Assembly: GCA_027574665.1 (NCBI GenBank)
Contig: CM050651.1
Location: 4,651,501 to 4,715,500, forward strand
Reading direction: 5' to 3'
Origin: Rhynochetos jubatus
Taxonomy: Eukaryota > Chordata > Aves > Eurypygiformes > Rhynochetidae
Length of the DNA stretch: 64,000 nucleotides
A program made the position numbers and the translations under genes. The notes under the pieces are model-generated. The model ran no database searches. It was not told where the DNA came from and saw only the letters and a list, made by a program, of their open reading frames with translations. This document shows, in pieces, positions 14,157-27,147 of this stretch (position 1 is its first letter; every line of letters starts with the position of its first letter).

Positions 14157-14174
14157 CATAAATAAATAAATAAA
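14157..14174. repeat. (AAAT)n microsatellite
   Basis: About four tandem units of an AAAT/ATAA tetranucleotide, followed by further AT-rich sequence. Confidence 0.9.
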
Positions 14175-14310
14175 ATATATGTATTGTGTTAGTGGATTAT
14201 TTGGTTTTGTCTGGGAACTTGATAGATCCATTTAGCAAGTATGATTAAAAAAAAAATGTCAAGGGAACAGAATTTTGGCTGAGCATTGTCACTACAGTGC
14301 TATAAAGGTA

Positions 14311-14332
14311 CTAAGCAATTATAATTGCTTAG
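14311..14332. repeat. perfect 22-bp palindrome with homeodomain-like cores
   Basis: The half-site CTAAGCAATTA is followed at once by its exact reverse complement with no loop. The centre contains CAATTA and TAATTG back to back, a core bound by several homeodomain proteins as a family. The palindrome stops sharply at both edges. It could be a dimeric transcription-factor site, or a rare chance palindrome in AT-rich DNA. Confidence 0.9.
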
Positions 14333-17200
14333 GAGAGAGACCTGCAGAACAGATGAACAGAATCTTTCTCAGGTACTTTGGGTCAACGGTAGACTTCTTA
14401 ACCTGCCCAAAAAATTTAGACTTGTTAAAATCTAATTAATAGCAGGACTTATAATGTGCTACCAAAAAAATTACAAAAACATCACAGCCCAGAAGATGTT
14501 ACGTTTCAGAGTAAATAATTCAAAATCTATTGAGTAAACTGAGATTCCAGGTGCCGATTAGTCGTTTGTTAAAAGACAAATGAAAGTCTACTCAAAATTT
14601 CCTTCCCAGACATCTGTTTATGTAACTCTTCAACAGCAACTATAACACAATATTGTAACTTCCTCTAAGCTGGTTAACAGGTTCTTCAAAAATGATCCTG
14701 TTAACACTGGGCAAAGTAACTACAGTTGCAATCTTATCTTTAGAAACCACCATAGCAGAGACCTTTTTAAGCAGTAAGGGAAGAGTTTTCTGAGAAGTCA
14801 GAGTAAAGCTATTACATCTTTCTCTGAAGCCATATTTATATATACATACACGCACACGCGGATAAGAAGCAGTTCTCAACTTTAAGTATTTATATTTCAC
14901 AGTTACTTAACCGAGCAACTCATTTCCCTGAGTGTAACCTCACAGTGTATCAAGAGTAAAACCAGCTGCAAACTAAAACCAGCGTAGTTACCTGAAGAGA
15001 AATAATGCCATTACAAACTTTTTGTACAACATTTTACATTTACAGTGCAGAAACAAAAGTACCAGACACATCAGCTAGTGGCACCTTTACCTTTAGACAT
15101 GAATTATAGCACACATTTATACAACCTGACTTAAGTCAGATGGTGTTGAACACAGTGTGTAAGTTAGTACTGCAACTTCATTAACAACTTCCTACTCCAG
15201 CAGCCACACAGCTTGACTAGTTAAATAAAATTAGTTTCACATTTGCGACAGCTGTATAGAGCTATGGCATTAGTGTTCATTTCCTTCACATGCACAAGTG
15301 TAGAATCTATTCAATCAACTGAGATACATAGATCTATATCTATACACATATCACATTTATACTCATTTCATACTTAATTCAAGTATTATTAAAATCAATA
15401 AAAACATTTTTCATATATACTTCCTTATAAGTAATAAGATTACTATGACTATAGATCTTCATATACTGCATATAGATGCAGTTCATAATGCAGAGTATTA
15501 TTTACTGCCCAGAAATAAAAATATCTCAGTCCCATTTTATGCAAACATACAATACAACCTGTAAAGTTGTAGCACCTGCTGATACAAAAACATTCCTTTC
15601 TTAACAAATAAGATGTGGTGATGCGTATTTCCACTTTTCAGATTCTTCACTCATATGCAAAATTTCTCCCTTCTGATTTTTTTTTTTTTAATTTTCTAAT
15701 TAATATTATAGCTGCCATCACTATCAGCCATCCATTAAAAAGGAACCCTATCCCAGTCACCCACAGAACTGGATGCCTTCATAATGCAGTATCCACGACA
15801 CCGTCCAGGTTCAGCACAGAACAATCTCAGAGCTATCAGAACCTGTTAGAAGAAGCTGTGTGATGAGAATTTATCTATATTACATAAGACAGAGATGAAA
15901 CTAAAAAGCTCAGCAAAACAAGGCACTCAGTACCAGACTCCGGCAAGCAAACAGCTGGATACGAAAACGCAAAATGGCTCAACACAAAGACAGCGCCCGT
16001 CATATCCAGCAAAACTTAAAATGCAAAACCTGCTGCCATCTCTTCTCAATCCAAGATGTTTTTACAGAAAAACACATTAGTATTGCTACAGTTTGCTCCT
16101 CAGCACTTGAGGATGAGTTATTAGCCAGGACAAATTGCCAAATAAATCTGTAGAGCAGCTGCAGGACTAGCTAAGCCCTCGTGGACTGCAAACTCCTGGG
16201 AAAGGAGATGCACATATGTGGTAAAACCTGTATGTGGAAGGAGTTGTGGTGCAACAAACCCTGTCTGAGCTGAGCTGGCACCGAACTCTGCAGTGTTTCC
16301 TGAACTATTTACATCAACGAGCTAACTTTTGGGTTGGGATATTGCAACCACATGTTACCATGCACAGCCGATGACTATACAAAAGGTATTTCCCTAGTGG
16401 GGAAAAACCCGCCTCACTTATAATAGTAAATTATATTGACTAGCATATTATATTGATTTTTGAGTTTAATGTTCACAATTAAGGGAGATCCTTACTTAAC
16501 TTGTTAATTAAGCTAAATCCTGTAGGAGGATGTTCAATGAATTTCCTAGGAAATAAGAATATTTCATGAATATCATTAAGTGGAGCACAGAAATACACAA
16601 GAAGCCATTTAGCATAATAAAGCTCCAACTCTGTTAAGTCTATTGAGGCTTACCACGATTTTCAAACAAAAAGACTTCTCCACTCTCATAAAATCCCAAA
16701 ACAGAATACAAACAAAAAACCAGCAGACACCCATCCATCCATCTGTCCAGATCTCTCTCAGATAATTCTCATTTACAATTCACACTCTGTTGAAATTCAT
16801 GGAAGAAAATAAAACGGTGATTAAGTATGTTTGCAAGTCAAAAGTGTTTTGCTTTTTTATCTGCCCAATTTTCTTTTCTCAAGTGCTCCCAGGAATCATA
16901 CTGGAAACCATGTGTAAGTCTCTGTGAGGACTTGGCTTTTTATGAACTCTTATGGCTTGCAGAGATATAGCACCATCAGTTCTGGGGAGCTGGAACCTTC
17001 CTTATTCCACATCACGTTCACAATCAGCTACGGCTGACATTATCCACTTAAAAGAATCAGAAAAGGCAGAAATTTAACTACACGGCAGATTAAATAACTT
17101 TGTGTGTTTTATAATTGTGCAACCTATGGCTGAATAAGAAAGCTGATATAGAACTTCTAATGTCCTCCATGTCACTATGCTCTTTGACTTCTAAATACAA

Positions 17201-17970
17201 ACGAAACGCATCATCTTCGACGGCAAAGACAGAACTGTCTTGGTACGGCATTCACTCTGGCAATTTGTTTCACGCACAACAGGCAGGTAGTACCCTGATG
17301 GAGGGCAAGCTGCGAGTTGCAGTCTGGCTGCCTACTTGAAATACATTTTCCCTGAAACACGGCGCCCCTCTTCCTCCTGCGCAGACAGCAAGCAGCACAC
17401 CATGCGACTCGTGAGCCACAGTTCATCTTGAAAGCTGTATTTAGATTGCTACTTATCCTTGTTCTCCACATGTTGCGAATTCTTCGGCTCAAGTACAACT
17501 CTCAGGAGATGCTGCAATGTCATTATGAATGTTTGCTTATTAAATGAAAGACTGATTTTAAATCAAGATCCTTTTTATTAAAGAACGGGTATGTCAAAGC
17601 CCCGACTTTCCATTACTAATCAATTTCAACACCGCGCTTTCCACCAGCTCTGCAGGACAGAGAAACGCTCGTGTCTTTATTTTCATGGGAAATTCAGTTA
17701 TCCCTTCTCAAATTAGCAATATTAAAGTGTTTCTATTGCGATTACTAGGAGAAGGCACGCACAGAAGCCTCATCATCTCCTTCCGCTTCTACTTCAAGTT
17801 GCACAGCTCTGTCTGACAGATGCCGGTCAGTAAGGCTGAGCAGGACGAGCATCCAGAGCGTCAGGGAGTTGCACAGTATGCAGCCAGGCAGCTCTCATTA
17901 GTATTGGTGGAATCGTGCACTAAAAATGCCTCCAGCTCAACTTTGGTAATTTACCTCTACTGATGCGATT
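17201..17970. other. CpG-enriched block
   Basis: I count about 28 CpG dinucleotides in roughly 770 bp: 14 in 17201-17487 and about 14 more in 17581-17970. The flanking DNA has about one per 100 bp. GC content is only moderately raised, so this is not a classical CpG island. Such enrichment can mark a germline-unmethylated promoter or enhancer, or conserved sequence. On the - strand, strong acceptor-like tracts occur near 17377-17400 and near 17850-17870, with short open segments downstream. No coding frame is identified. Confidence 0.5.
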
Positions 17971-20900
17971 TAGATGACTATCAGTACTGCCTCTACTTTT
18001 TTTTCCCCATGTAAACAATGTAAGTACTCTAAAAAATGGAAAATATGTAAATCCTATGATTTAACTTTACACAGCAATTCTGTACTAAGCTATACTATGT
18101 CCCAGAAGGTTTTGCCACTAGATCATTATTTACTAATGGGCTGTAGGGTAGCAATAGAACATAACCTCCAAAGGCACCAAGATGAATATTTAATCCAGAG
18201 TTTCTGCCCGTTAATATTTTATTAAAGCCTGGCTATTTTCCACCGTCCTGAAAATACTAAATTCTATTAATGATAATTGTGAATCTCAATGGATTCAGAT
18301 TTTAGCAGTTTCTGGATAATACAATGAAATAATTCTTATGTTGTTCATTAACACCAAAGATGGTGCTATTTGCAGCTTCAAATCCCAATATTTATTTGTT
18401 AATTTTCTTTTTAACCCAATCAGGAAGTGGATTCAGGACTCACATTAATAATAATATTACAAAAATATTTCCTTTTTTGAAATATGAAAAGCGGCACTTA
18501 GGCTCCAATTCCCTTGTGGTGTGACAAATAAGACGCAGGCCCTTCCTCGGTTGTGAACTGAGCCAACCCTTACAAATGATAGCTCTTCACTCATCCAGGT
18601 AACATTAATCGGTTATCACAGACTGTTTTTTTCTGGCCCTTTGCAAAACAGTATACGTGATGATGGTGCCAGCAAGCAAAGGGCACTAAATTAAATTTTC
18701 TAGATCAAACCCAGCAGAAAAACCTTTCCCTGTGCTTTTCTATGCCTAGAAGACTAATCTCCAATGACTTTATTGAATGTCTTTCACAGATATTCGATTA
18801 CCTAAAACAATAAAACAAAGCAAGGTAGTATATTGCCTTGGGAACAGCAAATTTCCTTCCCTCTTCATTACAGAGGAGAAACAGAAATCCACCTCTCTGC
18901 AAGCCCTGTAGGACTAGGATGGAAAGAAAAGTTAAGCAAGTGTTCAGGATCACTACACACACACACACACACAAAATTTCTCCCTCCTTAAGCCATTAAG
19001 TTGCACAAGAAATTGCATTAGAAGTGTTCTGCTATGCTTTTTAAAACCACTTCTACACCATTTAAAAAGCTTTTTAGTAATTATAATGGACTAACCAAGA
19101 TCTTCCCAGCAAGAGGTGCAAACCCAGCTGTACGGGCTGCCTAAGAACTGGAAAACTTTTTAAAGCAAGGGTTCCACCATCTAGAAAACAAAGGATTCGG
19201 TATCAGGTCCTTTAATTCCTTGCAAGAACAGCTTAGTTTACAGTTTCATTCAGACAGTGGCATAAACTGCAGAGATGCCTAAGCGGCATTTGATGAGCAA
19301 GTGGTTATGATCTCTGCTAGCATTTCAACTAAAAAATACATATTGGAAAAAATGATGTTCAATACCTATTTACATTCATGCTTACGTGTCACAAGGAGTA
19401 TTATTAACGCAGATAAACACATTTTGTTCTGGAGGCTAAATTTTCAAAACTCTTATTGGTACACATGTTCATTAATAAGCTTATTTTAGCAGGAGAATTT
19501 ACCATAAAATGATTTCTACCTAGATAACATAAACAGAATATGTTTATTACTACTTTCATTTCCCATAAAATAATGATTACTCAAAATACGGTCCTAAGAA
19601 GTATATGCATTTACATATTAAGATATTTTGGAAATTATGTGTGTCTACATGTACGTATTTAATTTTTATATGCAAAATGATAATGCCCATGCACTTTTTG
19701 CTTTTCACCCTGTACGTGAAATACCTACAGTTTATGAGCAAGACTAATCCCTACCTGAAGATATGTAATAACCCATTTGTCATCACACATATATCTTTGA
19801 AGAATCATGGTAATGTTTCTTTACTAAATCTGCTTAGTTTTTTGTTCGTACTTACAAGTTCTGCCTGACAGTATGGATGTTTAGGCCTTGATCTAATGTC
19901 CTCTTGAGTAAAGCAAAGCTTTTGTTTACCTAAATGTAGTAGCTAAGTCCAGCTTCATCAGAGTGCAAACCATCCTCCCCTCTCTACAATTTGAGTTTCT
20001 TACTGTGTTTCCACACATGGTGTGTGGATGCTTTATTTCAGAAACCTTTCACTCTAGTACTACACCTTGTGTGAAAATACTTTAGCTTTGCAATTAAAGC
20101 ATTCCTACATTTCCTTGAGAAATTATTTCATTTAAAAGGAGAAAAAAAAAATGGTTTCTTAATCTTTTGCATTATTCTGGCACTATTTTACACTTAATTT
20201 TAACGGCAGTAAAAGGAAGATTTCTGTCATAGAATAAATAAAAAATTCCTTTCTCCTTCCTAGTCACACACACAAAAATAAAATGACAAGTTGTTTTCAA
20301 AAGAAACAAGTAACAGCGTTATTTAGTTGGGTTTTTTTTCCTACCTACATCACAAAGGAAAAGGAAGAGGAAATACAAGACAAACTGGTAAGTATTCTGT
20401 TTCATTTCAGGATCCAACGTTTTGAGAATAACGTCCATGACCAGAAGAGCGTCAGCAAGTCAGATTGAAAGGGATAGGTTGAAAACTGACAACGTACAAG
20501 AATAAAGCAAACATGCAAGGACTTTTACGTACTGTCATCAAAAATCTTACAATATTCAGCACAAAATGATCTTAAACAGCAGTTCTGATGTAACAGCTGA
20601 TCAGTTTAACAGATGCAAAGCATTTTGCCCTGTTGTGATGAGTGACATACAGGGGCCTTTTATTCCAGATGAGAACTCTATTTCTGACCACAAAAAGGAC
20701 TCTTACAAAATCCCACGTTTAGGCAGACTCTTAAATGTAATGGCCTATTAATTATTCAGACAAGGTAGGAAGTTACTAAGGGTTGCATTAAATACTGTCA
20801 CAGCGTGTGTGTGAGCAAAAACATATACAGAGCATTTGACTGATGGTACGCGGCAAAGCTCTCGCATATACTCACAAAGTAGACAGTTGATAATGGCAAA

Positions 20901-23900
20901 AATGATCATTAATTAAAACACAGAACTGAAAGATGCTTATCTAGGATGCCATTAGCTACAAAGTGTGTGTGGGGTGAAGCTGAAGGATATACATATGAAG
21001 AGCTAATGGTCTGTGGCTGGCTTCTACGGATCCTGTCGCTGATAAGGATTTTGCTTCTGAAAGATAAGGAAGTGGCAGAAAGACAACTCACTTGATGGGG
21101 CGCTTTTCGATTTGCCTCTGACTAGGACTACAGCAGAAAATAAGTAAGGAATGGATAGAATGTATTACAAATTCAGAGAAACATTTCAATGTTTCCCTAT
21201 AAGAGATTTTTAAATTTAAATTCTCAGAGTAATAAGTGGCATGAATTCCATAAGTGAGCGTGCCTTTCACAGCGTATTACACTTAGGTATTTAAGTCATT
21301 TTGTGTACTCTAAGTTGAAATATTACAGTTCTGGGAGGAAAAGCAGTCCTTCACTGAAAAAAGTACATGATTATCACTGATTTTACTAAAAGGAGAATTT
21401 GAGGGTTTTATATACATAAAAACATTTATGTGCATGAGTATGTATGTGTAGCCAAATTGTATTTTAAGTATAGCCCAACACTAATAAATACGTTGTTAAA
21501 CATTAAATTGCCTTGTATGTAAAACCACACACACCTGAAGCACAATTGTATAAAACTCATAATAATCTCAACATATGTTCCTATTGCCATTACCTCTTTA
21601 TATATTTTCATTTACTTTTTCAGAATCATTATACATAACTTTAATAAGTAGCTATCCAAAGCTTATAGTACCAGGCAGAAAAGTGCACCATTTAGAGAGA
21701 GAAGAAAGCACTTATTTAAAGAACTAATTGTTCAAAATAAAACCAAACAAGCACCCTTTTGTGTGTTTGTGTCCATTCAAAGATGCTCAAGATCTGGTGA
21801 TAAACATAATAAAACCGAGCTGACTTCTAGTCAGAATACAAGCTGCTTCATGAAACTGAGTGTGATATGATTATTCAATTACATCTGTATCACTCATATA
21901 TGCACCAAAATCCTTTTAGGTCCACAGAGCCATCAATATAAAGTTTTAACTTTTTTTTCCATATTCTTTCATGCAAAAATAAGATACTGTGTCATGGTTT
22001 CCTATAATAAATAAAAAAAAGGACCTATACTTTTTATTGCGATTTATTTACATAAAGTAAGGAAAAGGTGCCAGATAATGATGATATAAGCACTCTTTTC
22101 TGGTGACTTGCATAATCTACACACAACATCTGTGAACGAATGTTAACTTCTAACTTACATAGCTAGATAGGTAGGAAAATAAGTAAAAAAATTTGTTCTA
22201 CCGTGCTCTAAAACCTCTCTTACTCCCTTTCCAAACTATCTACAGTTACATTAACAAACTCCTCAAGACTGCCGTGATGAATGACAAGCACAAACTATGT
22301 CCACACACAAATGACTTATTCCTAATTTATTTAGGGTAAAGTCTAACTAACTAATATAATTAAAAACCAACCAACCAAGCAAAAAACCAAAACCCACAAA
22401 CCCACAATCAAATAACTACAAGAACTGGCCAGCATATTTGGAAAACATGCACCTGATGCTTTAAGAGATACGGTAAAAATAGAGGACTAGCTCCTTAATG
22501 ATTTGTTAACTTTTTTTATTTCACATTTTTGCAGATTTCTTTTAAAGCCAGTTGTAGAGATTTATAGATGCAACTTTAACCTTGCCTTTCAAATGGAAGA
22601 ACCGTAAATGTATGGATGTGTAAAAGAAAAAAACAGCCACTGAAAATTTAAAAGCCAACAAAAAAAAATCCCCAATCCTCTCTTCAAAAAATTATATCTG
22701 TAAAGAAAATTATTTTTACTTAAAAAAACAAGACCAAAATGGAATGCATGACTGACGATGCCAAAAGTATCTTTTTCTAAAATTGAAAAAATAGAAATCC
22801 TACCAGCCACCACTAAAATACATGCCAAAAGTAAGGCTTGAGCATCATTTAGGTGAATCTACAAGGAATTATTTTGTACCTGCCCTCCTTGCTAGGAATG
22901 CAAGAGGGAACAAAAAAAAAAAATCCCAAACCCAACCCCAACATCAAAAAACCATGAAGTAATGTGCTAAAGTCTCTGAATTCCTGCAAGAATGTGAACT
23001 GAACTTCTTTAACAGTTCAATTATGCAAAAGGAAATAATCTGTAGCACTGAAGACAATTTTTTTTAACATAACTAATACACAGGCACAGTGCAGAAGCAC
23101 TAATCTGACACTGCAAATATGTAAAGATTTTTCGCCTCCCTCTCCAGAATGCACATTTCTTTAAACTGCAAATAAGAATAGGTGACGTTTTCCCCTCACA
23201 AATCTTGGGATCTTTAGTGCCTACTCTCCTTTTCCCCAAGTGGTACAGAGCTCTTGCCACACCCTTCATCATGGATATGAAGTTGGCTGGTTGGAAGAGA
23301 GTGTTACTTCTCATTTGTCCTCAGTATGCGTCTGCTGGTCTCCCAGAGACGTAGTTATTACACAAATAAGAAATACTGACTTGTATGCTGTCAGGGGAGC
23401 CACGACCAATCACCTGCTGATCAGTTGTGGAATACAAGCCAAAATGTAATGAATTTTTTAAGGAAATTATCCATAGGAATGCCACCAGCTAAAGACCACA
23501 CGCCTCTGCACTCCCACAAAAGTCTGTTTAATACACCAAAGAACAGAGGCACACACGCACACCTCCCAGCCGGACCGAAGGGACACATCCATTCCCTGCT
23601 GACAGCTCCTGGAGCCTTACCAAAAGCACAGGAGAGATTCATTAAGGTAGCCTCTGCAGAGAAATGCCATTAAATGAATGGCTAAGCCCATGTCAGAAGC
23701 AGAGAAACAGCATCAAAATAAACATCTGAAACATTATTCTTTTTTAAAATCAAAATTCTTTTACAGTAAAAAAAATTCCCAGACAGGCAGAGGTTTCATT
23801 GAGCCACCCCAGTAAACAGGGATATTTTATGTTTACTTCCTCATTTGAAAGCTGAAATATCATCTTATAAAGGTAAGCAATCCAGCCCAACCCATCTTTC

Positions 23901-24264
23901 TAACAGAAGTTCACTCTGGGCGAAGACACAGCTTCCTTTCAAGGAAAACTGAATATTTTGACCCAGAACCGTGACACCATCATCAAAATAACGGAAGAAC
24001 AAACATGCAAAGATTTTACCAGTCACCAGTTCTGTATGAACAGCCAGTGATGTTAATGGTAGGATTACTCAACTGTAATAGCTAAAAGCAAAATGAAAGA
24101 TCAGGCAGTATTTTTCTCCACACGTATACAGGGCACAGTACAATTTGATCCACTGCTTACACTGCGATGCCCTCGGGATGAGGGCCTTTTCCGTGGTTAT
24201 ACAAACTTCAGCACAGCTCAGCCCTCGGCTCTGACCTGGATTCCCAGTCACCACTGGAAATTCA
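17971..24264. other. AT-rich non-coding stretch
   Basis: No gene is recognised. It contains an (AC)n microsatellite (18955-18973), A-rich runs and many short chance frames. Possible exon-like segments at 19856-19902 (-) and 20358-20387 (+) are discussed as findings. Confidence 0.6.
18955..18973. repeat. (AC)n microsatellite
   Basis: About nine and a half AC units in tandem. It is a short dinucleotide repeat, probably only mildly polymorphic. Confidence 0.95.
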
Positions 24265-24435
24265 GCGATCGAGCGAACGGGGGCTATCACGCTCCCCAGC
24301 TGCACCCCTCTGGCACGGACCGATCCTGCACACCGCAGGGGGAGAGATGCGGGGGCTGCTCCACAGCACCTCGGTAGCCCGAGGACTTGGCCAGCCACCC
24401 TGCTACGTGACACGCAGCTGGCGCTTCATGCTCGC
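24265..24435. promoter_or_regulatory. small CpG-island-like patch
   Basis: About 15 CpG sites fall within roughly 170 bp that is clearly GC-rich, starting at the cluster CGATCGAGCGAACG. The surrounding kilobases are AT-rich and nearly CpG-free. The patch is shorter than a usual CpG island. On the - strand, just upstream (24442-24473), there is a strong pyrimidine tract plus AAG acceptor and a GTAAGA donor. It could be a weak or alternative promoter, an enhancer or a relic GC-rich insertion. No core promoter motif is evident. Confidence 0.35.
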
Positions 24436-26692
24436 TCTTACATTTAGTTGCCTCTGAGGCACGAAGGACCCATCTTAAATTCAAGAAGACAGAGAGAGCA
24501 GGATCCAAGCAGCAAAACGCAATAGACAACTAGGGGATTTTCTTTACCTTACCCACTACACTGGAGTCAAGGGTTCAGCCACTCATCCCACCTGGCACAG
24601 ACTTCCTATTGTTGCTAACAGCAAGAAGCAGCTGTACAGCTGTTGCTTCCCCATCCTGACTACAGACCTACTGGCCAAACCATCATACAGTTAAAGCGAT
24701 GCTTAAAATTTGCCAGCTCAGATGAGGAGTACGTTATGCATCCCTCTCTAGTGCTTTCTGACACTGCAATATATTGGTTTTATGTACCCACTGACGTATA
24801 CAAATAGGTCCTTCAGCAAACAAACGCTTTGAGGATGTTCTGTTTAAAGCTAATAGAGAAGTAAAAATTGCAGAATCGATTCCTTTCCTATTTATTCAAG
24901 CATTATGGAACTATAATACATTACCAGCCTGTTCTGAGCATAAGAAAATTTCTTGGATTCATGCTGGCAGTAAGTGGCCCTTTGAGGATTCGGGTGTTTT
25001 TCCCCCCCAGACACTCTCCTTAGTTTTCTGGTTGATCTAAATCTTATCAATTTCTTCCTCTTGAAGTAAAAAGCAGTCCAGCTCTCAGATGGCTTGCGGT
25101 TTCTGAGATTGAAGTGGAGGGAGAATGACAGTCTGTCTGTCTCAAAACCTATTTCTGAATTCATTCATAAGCCCTCATTAAAGATGTAAGAGAATTATGA
25201 AGGCAGAGAAATAATGAAATAGGAGTCCTTTCCAAACTGGTCTCGCTATCCCACCACACTCCAATATCTGATATCCATTGTGACACACTTACGCGTTGAT
25301 GAATTTTAATTTCTGTTGCTCAAGGGTAACACTTCAGGAACAGTGTGAGTGGTCATTATATCACATACATATTAGAGTCTACCTCTCTTTAAACTAGGAT
25401 GCCTGAATTAATAAGGTCCTTTTCCTGTACTGTGCTGCCATACTGGCAAATACTTTCTGACGGGGTAAAACTAAAGTGCAAAAAAGTGCTTCCCCAGCTG
25501 TCTTGTGAAGTCAAGATCAGAGAAAAGCATGCAGGCCTTTGATATTTCATGTCGGGATGTGCATTCTCCAGAGCTCTCCATATCGGTGACGGAGACCACG
25601 TTCCTTGACAGCCTTCAACTTGGTGAGGGGACAGAAAAACTCCTGCCTCGCTCCCAGTGCACCTCACCCCCAAACACATCACAAAGCACTACCATCACCC
25701 ACAACAGAGTGCTAAATAATATGTTACTTTTCCCAAATAAGGTACAGATTAAGCCTGGTGAAGGCCAATTCGCCCTGCTTTATATACATACATAAGCACT
25801 TGGAATGACGCTTCAGACTTCGTAACTGCAGTTACTAATGGTTTGACCCCTACACCTTCATCCGCCCTCCGCTTTGAAGGTAGAATATACTTAGCACTGA
25901 AGATGGGACCTGATGTGTTAATATTGGCTTCAAAATATAGGTTGAAGTTTAATGATGTTTATCTTTCGCTCAAGACACAAAAGTGGATATCTACCAAAAC
26001 AATGTGCCTGACCTACTGACTTAAAGCAACCTCGGCTTTTATCAGAGTACTCACTTTGCCATATGCTAAAAAAAGTTAAAGACAAAAACAAAACAAAACC
26101 ATAAGAGGGTTTTAAGAGGAAAAATGTCACACTTTATTAATAGATAAACTAGCTTGTTTTATGATTAAATTAATTTTTTTATATCAGCAAATCAAACTGC
26201 ATTGTAGTGCTACAGAGTTGAATATTCTGACTGAACACTACCCCAACAGCTGAACTCAAACTTCGGTGCAAAGTAACTCTTCAAGAAAGATGTATGCCCC
26301 TTTCATTAAGCTGCAGCAATCTCTCTGTGAGCTGTCAAGAGCTAAGCTGTCAGTCCATGTCACAGAAGTACTCAAAGGACTAATTTGCTTGGGTAAAATG
26401 CTGCTGTACACATTCCTGAACCACCTTTTCTACATATGACTTGGGTATCCCAGCACGGCAGTCAGTTTGCCTCACAGAAGTATGTTAAGTGTGCAGAAGC
26501 TGCCAATAATTTTGCTTTCTAAGTGATCAGTCAATACCAACTGATAAGATCACATCAGCAACAAGGCCAGCCTTTCAACATTAACCAATTTTATATCTTA
26601 TCTTTTCCCAGGTGACTGGCTGTGATGCCCAGTGAAAGGGTGACAGAGAGTTCAAAACATGAGATAAATGATAGATGCTTGCCAATTTAATT

Positions 26693-26720
26693 AACAAACA
26701 AACAAACAAACAAAAAAAAC
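26693..26720. repeat. (AAAC)n microsatellite
   Basis: About five AACA/AAAC units that decay into an A run. It could be the degenerate tail of a lost retroposon, or simple sequence. Confidence 0.9.
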
Positions 26721-27106
26721 CACCCAGGAATTCTTTAGTGGAAAGGCATAAGCCCTGACAAGGTATCTGTGGGTTCTCCTATCCTGACATAACAAGGGAC
26801 ACACTGGCAAGGGGAAGAGAAGACCTAGATTTCAAATTTTTCCCAAATACAGGGAAAAAACTCTCCCCCGTCCCCCGGCTGGTTTGCCAGACTGATCTTT
26901 GCTTGAAGCTGCTGCTATGCTCCAGCCATCTCACACACACAAATGCACACAGAATGAGGCACTTCAGCCTAGGAAATACCTCCCCAGACCCATGTCTGGT
27001 CCATCATCAAGCTCAGTTTGTTTACTCAGATCCATTTCTTCAATTAGAAGAGCTCCATCATCCTTGCAGCTAGGCCATTACTCAGTTTTGGAAGACAGGA
27101 GATAAA

Positions 27107-27147
27107 GGGGGGCGTGGGGGGGTGGGGAGGGAGCGGGCAGGCAGGGA
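27107..27147 (+). repeat. G-rich tract with G-quadruplex potential
   Basis: The tract is a series of G runs of three to seven separated by one or a few bases, close to a 15-base A run at 27183-27197. Four or more G3+ runs with short loops fit the usual G-quadruplex pattern. Confidence 0.7.

Larger units (their letters stand above)
5941..17200. other. AT-rich non-coding stretch
   Basis: No gene is recognised. Contents include several A or T runs (8211-8223, 8515-8530, 9661-9673, 15677-15689), a 21-bp-period direct repeat (11479-11512), a tetranucleotide microsatellite (14157-14174), a perfect 22-bp palindrome (14311-14332) and one candidate - strand exon (8100-8177). Open frames are all about 100 codons or shorter. 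Confidence 0.6.

Noticed and set aside
20388-20410. Apparent 23-nt intron (GTAAGT to CAG) after the 20358-20387 segment
   Set aside because: Far shorter than the minimum vertebrate intron; the AG is probably coincidental.
21056-21090. Apparent 35-nt intron on the - strand between two exon-like pieces
   Set aside because: Too short for vertebrate splicing; the two pieces do not give a consistent frame.
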